DNA of 6,860 nucleotides from a bacterium (GCA_029977305.1 JAPOLF010000106.1:1-6860), one strand, 5' to 3'; counted from the stretch's first letter, positions 1-6,457 are shown. Numbers and translations: made by a program. Notes: generated by a model not told the origin, from the letters alone.

Positions 1-600
1 CCCGGATCGCGCCACAACGCAGATCCGCGCGCCTTCGCCAACGCGGATGAGGCTATCGTCGCGGCGCAAGTGGCCATTGCCGTGCGGGACATCCAACCTG
101 CGGTGGTGGTGACCTTCGGCGAAGACGGCATCTACGGCCACGCCGATCACCTCGTCAGCCATCGCACCACGATCGAGGCGGTGCGGCTGGCGGCGGACCC
201 CGCATTCCTCGGTGAGGTCGCCCCGGCGTGGGCGATCGCCGCTCTCTACTTCGCCTCGGCGCCACGGGAAGAACTAATCGCCATGTTCGAGCGCCGCGGC
301 AAGCCCGGGAACGGCATGCCCCCGGAGATGATCGCCCGCATGGGGACCCCTCGCGCCGAGATCACCCATTGGCTCGACGTCGCCCGGTGGAGTGATCAAA
401 AGGAGGCTGCGGCGCGGGCACATCGCACCCAGACGGCACCCGGGGGGCCGCTCACCGGCATGGCCGAGGAGGATTTCAGGCGGCGCATGACCCGGGAGAC
501 CTTCGTTCGGGCGGCGCTGCCGTGGCAAGCCGAAGCTGGCGACGTCCTGACCGCAGCAGATGTGATCGCCGATCTCGCACGCACCAGTCCCCGCACCTGA
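1..600 (+). CDS. PIG-L/LmbE-family zinc deacetylase, C-terminal part (5' end outside window)
   Basis: The frame is open from base 1 to the TGA at 598-600, giving 199 visible residues; the true start lies upstream. PIG-L enzymes (PF02585; MshB, Mca, BshB and LmbE relatives) remove acetyl groups from N-acetylglucosamine-type conjugates using one Zn2+. Seen here are RHNADPRAF near residues 4-12, then PAVVVTF followed by DGIYGHADHLVSHR at about residues 42-55. The second His of GHADH (about residue 50) corresponds to the C-terminal zinc ligand of MshB-type enzymes. The other two ligands, in the N-terminal AHPDDE-like motif, would lie before the window. The tail MGTPRAEITHWLDVARWSDQ...KEAAARAHRTQ matches the usual family ending, where a Lys/Ala-rich helix ends in RAHRxQ. 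No signal peptide can be judged. The substrate cannot be told: mycothiol/bacillithiol-type intermediates, their conjugates, or an unrelated amino-sugar are all possible. The family call is firm and the substrate is open. Confidence 0.9.
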   Translation, partial: PGSRHNADPRAFANADEAIVAAQVAIAVRDIQPAVVVTFGEDGIYGHADHLVSHRTTIEAVRLAADPAFLGEVAPAWAIAALYFASAPREELIAMFERRGKPGNGMPPEMIARMGTPRAEITHWLDVARWSDQKEAAARAHRTQTAPGGPLTGMAEEDFRRRMTRETFVRAALPWQAEAGDVLTAADVIADLARTSPRT

Positions 601-630
601 ACCACAAAGCCCTGTGCATTTCCGCTGGTG

Positions 631-651
631 ATCGCGTACCATCCGCGATGG
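631..651. repeat. Two overlapping short inverted repeats in the spacer after the deacetylase gene
   Basis: ATCGCG (631-636) is mirrored by CGCGAT (644-649) across a 7-base spacer. CCATC (639-643) is mirrored by GATGG (647-651) across CGC. The two stems share bases and exclude each other. No T-run follows, so this is a poor intrinsic terminator. It could be an operator ahead of the next gene, or chance in GC-rich DNA. Confidence 0.25.
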
Positions 652-725
652 CGTGATGGGCGACACACGAGTGTTGGTGCACGTCGCAGGAGGTGCCCCT
701 CAGCGGTGCCAGGAAGAGTGGTGGA

Positions 726-1034
726 GTGAGCAAGTTCGGTGCGCAGTTCTCCTCGGTCGAGTCCGAGGCAACGTCTCCGCTGTTTCTCTGGAGCAACGAC
801 GACGTGGTCTTGCTAGGCGACTATCGTGACGGTCGCTGGACGATTTCCCGAGGCTGGCTCGGTGCAGGCACGATGAGCGATGTCCGACGCTGGACCTTCG
901 CTGCACCAAGCGCATTCGCTGGTCAGGTGCGCCGCCTCGTTCTCGAGGCAACCGACAACTCGCAGCACGCGCGAGAAATCGGCACCGCCGCACTGGGGTG
1001 GGCACAACAGCACACGGAGCTCACCATCGCCTGA
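726..1034 (+). CDS. Uncharacterised protein of about 102 residues
   Basis: I do not recognise this family. From GTG 726 the protein is 102 residues, soluble-looking, with no signal peptide, membrane segment or cysteine. The first half reads as beta-strand-like (SPLFLWSNDDVVLLGDYRDGRWTISRGWL) and the second half as helical (AFAGQVRRLVLEATDNSQHAREIGTAALGWAQQH), which suggests a small alpha/beta fold. Start choice: the frame also offers GTG at 693, but AGGAGG (688-693) runs into that codon and leaves no spacing. GTG 726 has AGGAAG (711-716) about 9 bases upstream, so 726 is preferred. The balanced composition and the terminator 24 bases past its TGA support a real gene. It lies 125 bases after the deacetylase on the same strand, so co-transcription is possible but not shown. 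Confidence 0.6.
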   Translation: MSKFGAQFSSVESEATSPLFLWSNDDVVLLGDYRDGRWTISRGWLGAGTMSDVRRWTFAAPSAFAGQVRRLVLEATDNSQHAREIGTAALGWAQQHTELTIA

Positions 1035-1057
1035 CGCTCACTCAACGCAGAACGCAA

Positions 1058-1086
1058 CGAGCCCCCGGCGAATTGCCGGGGGCTCG
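1058..1086. terminator. Bidirectional hairpin terminator between converging genes
   Basis: A perfect 12-bp stem: CGAGCCCCCGGC (1058-1069) pairs with GCCGGGGGCTCG (1075-1086) around the loop GAATT. It sits 24 bases after the stop of the plus-strand small gene and 26 bases past the end of the minus-strand protease gene. Neither side carries a clean U-tract. The minus-strand side reads TTGCGTTCTGCG and the plus-strand side GTCGTTC, both only moderately T-rich. Position and stem strength support a terminator serving both transcripts. Confidence 0.8.
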
Positions 1087-1111
1087 GTCGTTCATGCGGG
1101 TCGAGACTTCT

Positions 1112-1954
1112 TCAGGGGGTGTTTTCCGCGATGAAAGCACTGATCTCCGGATCCGAGATGCGCGTGTAGATCCCCGCGTACTCCGGATCAGCACAACCGG
1201 CGCCCGTGCTGACGATGCCCACCTGAATCCACGTGTCGCCCACCTTCGTGAACAACGGGCCACCACTGTCTCCCTGACAGGAATCCTTCCCGGGAGCTGC
1301 TGCGCAAATCTGACTGGCGTAGAGCACGCCGTACTCCGACTCGCATTGGCTGTCGCTTACGACATTCACCACGACATCCCGCATCACCCGGGGGTAGTTC
1401 GGTGGCACGATCTCCCCAGCATCGTACTGGACGGTGCTTCCCCATCCAGCGGTGGTGAGCGGGTACCCGGGCGTTTGGTAATCCGTGCTCCCCGATCCAA
1501 CCACGGAGATCGTCTTTGCCTTCTTGATCCTCTTGCTGAGGAGAATGATCATCGCGTCGTTTTTTTGCGTGGATGGATTGTAGGTCGGGTTGACGATCAA
1601 ATCCTTCGCGTTGACATAGAACCCGGATTTCTTGTCGGCCAGTTTCACCGACCCCACCCACACTCGGATGTTCGAGGCTTGGATCGGAACTCCACCGTTG
1701 TAGCCACAGTGGGCTGCGGTCAGGATGTGCTTCTTGTCGAGGATTGTGCCCCCGCACCAATGCATCCACTCAGACCCGCCAACCCGCAGTTGCACCGAGA
1801 CGATGAACTTGTAGCTGCCTTTGGCAACTTGCTCGCCGCCGACGATCTGCGGCTCCGGCGCAGCCCAACTCGGGATCGCCATGGCAGCAATCATCACTGT
1901 CAGCACGAGCAACAGCGAGACACTGCGTCTCAGGTGTCTTGGGACCAGATTCAC
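1112..1954 (-). CDS. Secreted trypsin-like serine protease (S1 family)
   Basis: 280 residues from a GTG start. A Sec signal peptide is clear: basic RHLRR (6-10), a hydrophobic core to about residue 28, and likely cleavage after SWA (29-31). The mature N-terminus IVGG (37-40) opens a chymotrypsin-fold domain (PF00089). The catalytic triad is His82 (LTAAHC), Asp133 (KNDAMIIL) and Ser230 (GDSGGP). Asp224, six residues before the Ser, is the trypsin S1 aspartate (Asp189), predicting cleavage after Arg/Lys. Asp229 can form the activation salt bridge. Six cysteines (67/83, 204/217, 226/254) match three classical disulfides. Oddities: the short propeptide APEPQ has no Arg/Lys before IVGG, so activation would not be tryptic; it resembles the very short propeptide of Streptomyces griseus trypsin. 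The usual Trp215 is Thr250. The start overlaps the metH stop. Function is presumably extracellular proteolysis of unknown target. Confidence 0.93.
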   Translation of the reverse strand: MNLVPRHLRRSVSLLLVLTVMIAAMAIPSWAAPEPQIVGGEQVAKGSYKFIVSVQLRVGGSEWMHWCGGTILDKKHILTAAHCGYNGGVPIQASNIRVWVGSVKLADKKSGFYVNAKDLIVNPTYNPSTQKNDAMIILLSKRIKKAKTISVVGSGSTDYQTPGYPLTTAGWGSTVQYDAGEIVPPNYPRVMRDVVVNVVSDSQCESEYGVLYASQICAAAPGKDSCQGDSGGPLFTKVGDTWIQVGIVSTGAGCADPEYAGIYTRISDPEISAFIAENTP

Positions 1955-1968
1955 GCTTCCCCCCTCTC
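1951..1968 (-). promoter_or_regulatory. GTGA stop/start overlap and ribosome binding site coupling metH to the protease
   Basis: On the minus strand the last metH codons carry GAGAGGGGGG (1968-1959), a strong Shine-Dalgarno-like purine run. It is followed after AAGC by GTGA (1954-1951), in which GTG starts the protease and TGA ends metH. This 4-base overlap is a classical translational-coupling arrangement and fixes the protease start. The next Met (residue 21) would cut off half of the signal peptide. Confidence 0.75.
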
Positions 1969-4900
1969 GGCACGGGCCGGGTCGACATTCGCCAAGGCAA
2001 AGTATCGTGCCTCAGGATGGGTCACGACCAGCGCCGCGGTGGATTGCTCCGGATCGAACTGGAATCCCTCGGTGAGCCGAACCCCAATCTCGCCAATGTC
2101 CAGCAACTGATCGACGATCACGTGCTGAGCGAGATCAGGGCAACTCGGATAGCCCCACGAGTAGCGCTTCCCCTGATCCTCCGCCATCCCGAGTTCGGCA
2201 CGGATGCGCTGATGGGCCATCTCGGCCAATCCCTCCGCGCTCTGCACACTCAGGCCGTGACTGAAAAACGCCTCCGAGTACTCACCGTGCAGCTGCAGCT
2301 CCTCCGCATGGCGGGTTGCGCGCTCACCGACGGTCACGATCTGGAACACCGCGACGTCCTTCACCCCCTGCCCGACCGGAACGTAGTAATCGGCGAGACA
2401 GAGTCGCTCACGCGCAGGCTGCCGCGGGAAGGTGAAACGGGCGATCTCCCGATCAGGGTCCTCCGGGGCGTAGATCACCACCGCGTTGCCCTCGGCATTC
2501 GCCGGGAAGTAGCCATACCGGACACGTGGCTGCAACCACCCGTCACGCTCGGTCTCGCGCTCCATGCGGGCGAGTCGCGGTTCGAAATCACCCTCGCGGA
2601 GGTCGTCCCACGCTCCGTCGCGCACCCCCTTGCCTCCCCAATGGAGGCGGAACAGCGTCTTGGTGTCTAGATGGGGCCAGACGGCCCGCAAGGTCACGTC
2701 GCTCATCTCGCGGACGCCCCAGAACGGAGGCACCGGCGGCGACACCACCGGCGTGGCGCTTCGCTCCTCGGATGCGGCAGCGGCTGGGACAGAGAAGGCC
2801 TCCCGCCCGGGGCGCTGCACGGCCGACTCCGCGTCCCGGATCGTCTGCTCGACCAACGCCGAACGCCGCTGCGGATCGCTGAGCTGATCCATCAGCGCGA
2901 GTCCCTCGAAGGCGTCCTTGGCGTAGAAGACGCCGGGTGCGTAGGGTTCCCCCTCGCCCACGAACAAGGTGCGGTGGGCATAGGCACGATTGATCGCCGC
3001 ACCGCCGATGATCACCGGGAATGCCAATCCGGCGTGGTGCAACTCTTTCACCGCCAATGGCATTTGCTTGCTGGTGCTCACCAACAGCGCGGACAACCCG
3101 ATGGCCGTGGCGTTGGTCTCCACCGCCTTCTCGATGATCCGATTCACCGGCACCTGCTTGCCGAGGTCATGCACGGTGTAGCCGTTGTTCGTGAGGATGG
3201 TGTTGACCAGGTTCTTCCCGATGTCATGCACATCCCCGAACACCGTCGCGAGGACCACGGTCCCCTTCGAGACACCCTCCTCGCGCTCCAGATACTTCTC
3301 GAGTTGCGCCACCGCCCGCTTCATCGCCTCCGCTGACTGCAGCACGAACGGCAGGATCAACTCGCCGGACCCGAACTTGTCCCCCACTTCCTTCATCGCC
3401 GGGAGCAACACGTTGTTGAGCACATCAACCGGATCGCGCTCCGCGACGGCTTCGTCGATGTCTTGCTCGATCCCATCCTTCTTGCGATGGAGGATCCGGT
3501 AGTGGAGTCGTGTGGCGACATCCATCTCCGCGAGCACATCAGGGGTGGCGGCATCAGCGGTCTCGGCCCGGCCTTCGAAGTGCTCGACCAACCTGGGGAG
3601 CGCGTCGGGACGGCGTGCCAACACCAAGTCCTCGGCGAGTTCTCGCTCCAGCGGGTCGATTTCCGCCAAGGGCATCACGTGGGACGGATGGACGATTGCC
3701 AGATCCAACCCCGCCGCCACGGCGTGGTAGAGGAAGACCGCATTCACGACCTTGCGTGCCACCGGATTCAGGCCGAAGGAGACATTCGAGATGCCGAGGA
3801 TGGTGAGCACCCCCGGCAGCGCATCTTCGATCAACCGGATCCCCTCGATGGTCTCCAACGCGGAGCGGGTGAATTCCTCCTCGCCGGTCGAGAGCGGGAA
3901 CGTGAGGGTGTCGAAGATCAACGCCTCCGGATCCAACCCGTAGTCCCCGACGATGATCTGGTGGATCGCCTGCGCCACCTCGAGTTTCCGGGCGGCCGTC
4001 TTCGCCATCCCGACCTCGTCGATGGTCATCGCGACGACCGCCGCCCCGTTCGCCACCGCGTGCGGCAGGATGGCATCGATCCGCGCTCGACCGTTCTCCA
4101 TGTTGACCGAATTCACCACGGCCCGTCCGGGGTACTGCTCGAGGGCGGCGCGCAGCACATCCGGCTCGGTGGAATCGAGCACCAGTGGGGCCTCGACGGT
4201 GAGCGCGAGTTTCTTCACCAGCTTGCGCAGCATGTCGCGCTCATCGGTGCGCTCGGTCATGGCGACGCAGACATCCAACGCGTGCGCGCCCTCGTCCACC
4301 TGCTCCCGGGCGATATCGAGCATGCCATCGTAGTCATCACCCAGCGCGAGCCGCTTCATCTTGCGGGATCCCAACGTGTTGACACGCTCACCGACGATCA
4401 TCGGCCCGGGATCCTGGAAGAGACTGACCGCACGGGTCATGCTGGCGATGTTCGGCAGCTTCTTGGCGGGCCGAATCGGGGCGGGTCGGATCCCGATCTC
4501 CTCCACCACCCGCCGCAGGTGCTCCGGCGTCGTGCCGCAGCAGCCCCCCACGATGCCGATGCCGAACTCCTCGACCATCTGCCGCAGCTGCACGGCCAGT
4601 TCGTCCGGTTGCAGCGGGAAGACCGCGCGACCATTCACGTTCTGCGGGATCCCGGCGTTCGGGATCACCGAGACCGGCCGCGTCGAGTACTCACCGAGGT
4701 AGCGCGCCGGCTCGCGCATCAGGTCAGGACCGGTCGAGCAGTTCAGGCCGATGATGTCCACCGGCTGCGCCTCGAGGATGGCCAGCACCGCGGCGATGTC
4801 CGTCCCGAGCAACATGCGTCCCGACGTATCCAGCGTGACCTGCGCCTGGATCGGGATGCGACGGCCGACGCGTTCCCGGTCCTCGATCACCGCCCGGATC

Positions 4901-5430
4901 GCTGCCCGCAATTCGAGGATGTCCTGCGTCGTCTCGATGATGAAGACGTCGACGCCGCCATCGGCGAGGCCGCGCACCTGCTCCCGGAAGAGATCGACCA
5001 CCTCCTCGAATCGGGCGTTGCCGAGGAGCGGATCCTCAGAAGCCGGCAGCAATCCGGTGGGGCCGATTGATCCGGCGACGAAGCGGGTTCTGCCCGGCGT
5101 GCTGAACTCGGCCGCCACCCGCCGCGCCAACTCCGCAGCGGCCCGGTTCTGTTCATAGGTGCGGTCGCCGAGGCCGTACTCCTCGAGTTTGATGCGGCTG
5201 CCGCCGAAGGTGTCGGTCTCCAAGACGTCGACCCCTGCCTCGAGGAAGGCAGCGTGGATGTTCTCGATGATCGAGGGATTGTGGAAGACGAGGTATTCGT
5301 TGCACCCCTCGATGCCGCCATACCCGGCCGCGTCGAGGTTGAGGTCGAGGATCGACGCCCCCATCGCGCCGTCATAGATGACGACCCGCTCGCGGACCAG
5401 ATCCAGGAACTCCCCACCTCGTGATTCCAT
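1951..5430 (-). CDS. metH: Cobalamin-dependent methionine synthase (5-methyltetrahydrofolate-homocysteine methyltransferase)
   Basis: 1159 residues, somewhat shorter than E. coli MetH (1227), with all modules in order. The cytoplasmic enzyme transfers methyl from 5-methyl-THF via cob(I)alamin to homocysteine. Homocysteine domain about 10-315: DGAMG (20-24) and zinc cysteines Cys231 (NCSTGP), Cys297 and Cys298 (GGCCGTTP). Pterin domain about 340-600: GERVN (347-351) and DVCVAMTERTD. Cobalamin cap helices about 640-715. B12-binding Rossmann domain about 723-850: DVHDIGKN (733-740) with His735 as lower cobalt ligand, GLSALLVST (778-786), and IIGGAAIN. A Pro/Ala-rich linker at about 878-903 leads to the AdoMet reactivation domain (PPFWG 901-905; RYSWGYPSCPD 1089-1099). 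Thr786 stands where E. coli has Ser810. Start ATG 5430 fits the N-terminus, though no clear Shine-Dalgarno precedes it. I recognise no cobalamin or SAM riboswitch upstream, and no other methionine gene adjoins it. Confidence 0.98.
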   Translation of the reverse strand: MESRGGEFLDLVRERVVIYDGAMGASILDLNLDAAGYGGIEGCNEYLVFHNPSIIENIHAAFLEAGVDVLETDTFGGSRIKLEEYGLGDRTYEQNRAAAELARRVAAEFSTPGRTRFVAGSIGPTGLLPASEDPLLGNARFEEVVDLFREQVRGLADGGVDVFIIETTQDILELRAAIRAVIEDRERVGRRIPIQAQVTLDTSGRMLLGTDIAAVLAILEAQPVDIIGLNCSTGPDLMREPARYLGEYSTRPVSVIPNAGIPQNVNGRAVFPLQPDELAVQLRQMVEEFGIGIVGGCCGTTPEHLRRVVEEIGIRPAPIRPAKKLPNIASMTRAVSLFQDPGPMIVGERVNTLGSRKMKRLALGDDYDGMLDIAREQVDEGAHALDVCVAMTERTDERDMLRKLVKKLALTVEAPLVLDSTEPDVLRAALEQYPGRAVVNSVNMENGRARIDAILPHAVANGAAVVAMTIDEVGMAKTAARKLEVAQAIHQIIVGDYGLDPEALIFDTLTFPLSTGEEEFTRSALETIEGIRLIEDALPGVLTILGISNVSFGLNPVARKVVNAVFLYHAVAAGLDLAIVHPSHVMPLAEIDPLERELAEDLVLARRPDALPRLVEHFEGRAETADAATPDVLAEMDVATRLHYRILHRKKDGIEQDIDEAVAERDPVDVLNNVLLPAMKEVGDKFGSGELILPFVLQSAEAMKRAVAQLEKYLEREEGVSKGTVVLATVFGDVHDIGKNLVNTILTNNGYTVHDLGKQVPVNRIIEKAVETNATAIGLSALLVSTSKQMPLAVKELHHAGLAFPVIIGGAAINRAYAHRTLFVGEGEPYAPGVFYAKDAFEGLALMDQLSDPQRRSALVEQTIRDAESAVQRPGREAFSVPAAAASEERSATPVVSPPVPPFWGVREMSDVTLRAVWPHLDTKTLFRLHWGGKGVRDGAWDDLREGDFEPRLARMERETERDGWLQPRVRYGYFPANAEGNAVVIYAPEDPDREIARFTFPRQPARERLCLADYYVPVGQGVKDVAVFQIVTVGERATRHAEELQLHGEYSEAFFSHGLSVQSAEGLAEMAHQRIRAELGMAEDQGKRYSWGYPSCPDLAQHVIVDQLLDIGEIGVRLTEGFQFDPEQSTAALVVTHPEARYFALANVDPARAERGEA

Positions 5431-5452
5431 GTGAAACCGGCCCCGCGTGTCT

Positions 5453-5481
5453 ATCGTAGGAAAGGTGACGGCACGTGTCTC
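5453..5481 (-). promoter_or_regulatory. Candidate sigma-70-type promoter for metH
   Basis: On the minus strand, GAGACA (5481-5476) and TACGAT (5458-5453) are separated by exactly 17 bases. Each matches the -35 and -10 consensus at four of six positions. Transcription would begin near 5446, leaving a leader of about 16 bases before the metH ATG, too short for a riboswitch. This is inference from consensus only. Confidence 0.4.
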
Positions 5482-5529
5482 TGGCAGGATACGATGCCCG
5501 CGACCGGGCTGGTCCCGCCGTCAGTCCCG

Positions 5530-5553
5530 ATTCGGCTGGCAACTCAGCCGAAT
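5530..5553. repeat. 9-bp inverted repeat (hairpin or operator) in the divergent spacer
   Basis: ATTCGGCTG (5530-5538) is perfectly mirrored by CAGCCGAAT (5545-5553) around GCAACT. It lies between the divergent metH and metallopeptidase genes, upstream of both candidate promoters. The bases after it on the plus strand (TTCAGGG) do not form a real U-tract, so a regulator-binding site is as likely as a terminator. Confidence 0.5.
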
Positions 5554-5565
5554 TTCAGGGAGCAT

Positions 5566-5574
5566 TGGTAGAGT
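5566..5574 (+). promoter_or_regulatory. Candidate extended -10 promoter for the metallopeptidase gene
   Basis: TGGTAGAGT fits the extended -10 pattern TGn followed by a hexamer matching TATAAT at four of six positions. No convincing -35 is seen 16-18 bases upstream, where the spacing falls inside the 5530-5553 inverted repeat. The resulting leader would be about 75 bases and would contain the palindrome at 5599-5613. Confidence 0.3.
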
Positions 5575-5598
5575 AAATGGCAAATCCGGGAGTGTCGG

Positions 5599-5613
5599 CT
5601 GCCGCAGCGGCAG
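5599..5613. repeat. Perfect 7-1-7 palindrome upstream of the metallopeptidase gene
   Basis: CTGCCGC and GCGGCAG flank a single central A at 5606. In RNA this gives a 6-bp stem with a three-base loop within the probable leader. In DNA it is a dyad typical in size of a repressor site. It ends 41 bases before the ATG. Function is inferred from symmetry and position only. Confidence 0.45.
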
Positions 5614-5640
5614 TGCGTCAGGCACGCCTCGGAACACGAC

Positions 5641-5646
5641 GAGAGG
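5641..5646 (+). promoter_or_regulatory. Ribosome binding site fixing the metallopeptidase start
   Basis: GAGAGG lies 8 bases before ATG 5655, and that ATG opens directly onto a typical signal peptide (MRKLLIM). This rules out the in-frame ATG at 5577, which would put 26 extra residues ahead of the signal sequence. Confidence 0.75.
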
Positions 5647-5654
5647 CCACGCGC

Positions 5655-6248
5655 ATGCGAAAGCTCCTGATCATGACCGCTTTGCTCTTCGGGTTCAGCC
5701 TCGCCCCCATGATGGGGAGCCCGGTGGGCGCCCAAGAAACCGCATCAAGCGTCGCGGCGGATCTCGACGGGTGGTGGGCGGGACAGCTCTCCGCCTCCGG
5801 GTATGGCTACTGGTCTCCGGGCATCGTTGAAGTCTGGGGCTACCAGGAGACCGCCTGCGGCCCGATCGACACAGGAATCGGACCGGCGGCGTACTGCCCG
5901 GTTGATGGGACGATCTACGTGGTCCCCGGCTACGGGTACGGGACCGCGGAGTGGACCACCATCCTCGCCCATGAGTGGGGCCATCACATCCAGCGCCTGC
6001 TTGGTCAGGGCGGCTACCCGACGGAAGCGGGCGAACTCCAGGCGGATTGTTTCGGCGGTGCGTATGTCCGCAGCGCGGAACTTCGCGGGATCATCCCGCA
6101 GGGCACGGGGACACGAGGAATGAGTCTGTCGATCCGGGCAGGTGAACTGACCTTCCTCCCCGACGACATGGACATCCACGGAACCGGGTCTGAACGCGGC
6201 GGCTCGTTCATGACTGGGTACATGAACGGCTTTGGGGCCTGCCTCTGA
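5655..6248 (+). CDS. Secreted neutral zinc metallopeptidase, YpfJ/Zn_peptidase-like (paralog 1)
   Basis: 197 residues. The Sec signal peptide ends near VGA (24-26). The mature part shows the landmarks of the putative neutral zinc metallopeptidase family (PF04228, E. coli YpfJ): CGP (68-70), AAYCPVDGTIYV (78-89), the zinc motif HEWGH (106-110) followed by His111, then GELQADC (126-132), where Glu127 is the expected third ligand. The C-terminal signature HGTGSER...F...GFGAC (175-196) matches the family's HGxxxxR...F...C ending. It is shorter than YpfJ (about 287 residues) because it lacks the long N-terminal linker and part of the region after QADC. Cys68, 81, 132 and 196 could form two disulfides, consistent with export. 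It is transcribed away from metH and followed 43 bases later by a terminator, so it is probably monocistronic. The physiological substrate of the family is unknown. The family call is strong; catalytic activity is inferred from intact ligands. Confidence 0.88.
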   Translation: MRKLLIMTALLFGFSLAPMMGSPVGAQETASSVAADLDGWWAGQLSASGYGYWSPGIVEVWGYQETACGPIDTGIGPAAYCPVDGTIYVVPGYGYGTAEWTTILAHEWGHHIQRLLGQGGYPTEAGELQADCFGGAYVRSAELRGIIPQGTGTRGMSLSIRAGELTFLPDDMDIHGTGSERGGSFMTGYMNGFGACL

Positions 6249-6250
6249 TA

Positions 6251-6287
6251 CATCGCTCCTGCGTGGTAATTCATCGCTGACATCGTT
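6251..6287. repeat. Three short CATCG(C/T)T repeats after the metallopeptidase stop
   Basis: CATCGCT occurs at 6251-6257 and 6272-6278, and CATCGTT at 6281-6287. They lie in the 43 bases between the stop codon and the terminator hairpin. The spacing is irregular (21 and 9 bases), so this is a weak repeat cluster with no assigned role. Confidence 0.25.
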
Positions 6288-6291
6288 GAAT

Positions 6292-6328
6292 ATGACCCTG
6301 TCCACCCGTGGGCGGGGTCATTTCCTTT
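6292..6328 (+). terminator. Rho-independent terminator of metallopeptidase paralog 1
   Basis: The arms ATGACCCTGTCCA (6292-6304) and TGGGCGGGGTCAT (6309-6321) pair over 13 bp, including two G-U pairs, around the four-base loop CCCG. The stem is followed directly by the T-rich TTCCTTT (6322-6328). It starts 43 bases after the stop codon, so paralog 2 needs its own promoter. The remaining bases, 6329-6457, hold nothing I can assign. Confidence 0.85.
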
Positions 6329-6457
6329 GCAGGGCGGATGAGATCCGGGCGAGACGCCGCGGGGCACACCAGTCGTCATCCGCACATTCCATCGCTGCAC
6401 ATGACGCTCAGGTGGATGCTCTGGGCCGCACGGAGGTGTGCCAATCGACGTCTGGCC

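Noticed and set aside
693..725. GTG 693 as start of the small uncharacterised protein
   Set aside because: The AGGAGG at 688-693 runs into the codon with no spacer; GTG 726 is better spaced from AGGAAG. Not fully excluded.
998..2110. 370-codon plus-strand open frame crossing the terminator and the protease gene
   Set aside because: It runs over the hairpin at 1058-1086, overlaps the intact trypsin-like gene on the other strand, and its product has no family features.
3463..5070. 535-codon open frame on the plus strand, antisense to metH
   Set aside because: It lies entirely within metH, which is certain from its domains. The antisense translation is rich in Arg, His and Asp, as expected from a shadow of a GC-rich gene, and shows no recognisable domain.
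5472..5477. CACGTG palindrome between the candidate metH -35 and -10
   Set aside because: A six-base palindrome is common by chance. Its position in the spacer is suggestive, but nothing else supports a regulator site.
5431..5576. Cobalamin, SAM or SAH riboswitch upstream of metH
   Set aside because: I searched the minus strand for the B12-box-like GCCACTG and for SAM-I and SAH core strings and found none in a credible arrangement. A candidate promoter close to the ATG would leave no room for one. An Rfam scan would decide.
5577..5654. N-terminal extension of metallopeptidase paralog 1 from ATG 5577
   Set aside because: It would bury the signal peptide behind 26 residues and translate through the 5599-5613 palindrome. 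ATG 5655 has a well-spaced GAGAGG.
6334..6383. Inverted repeat GCGGATGA / TCATCCGC with a 34-base gap
   Set aside because: Only 8 bp with a long spacer, within chance expectation for a search of this size; no promoter or gene edge is aligned with it.
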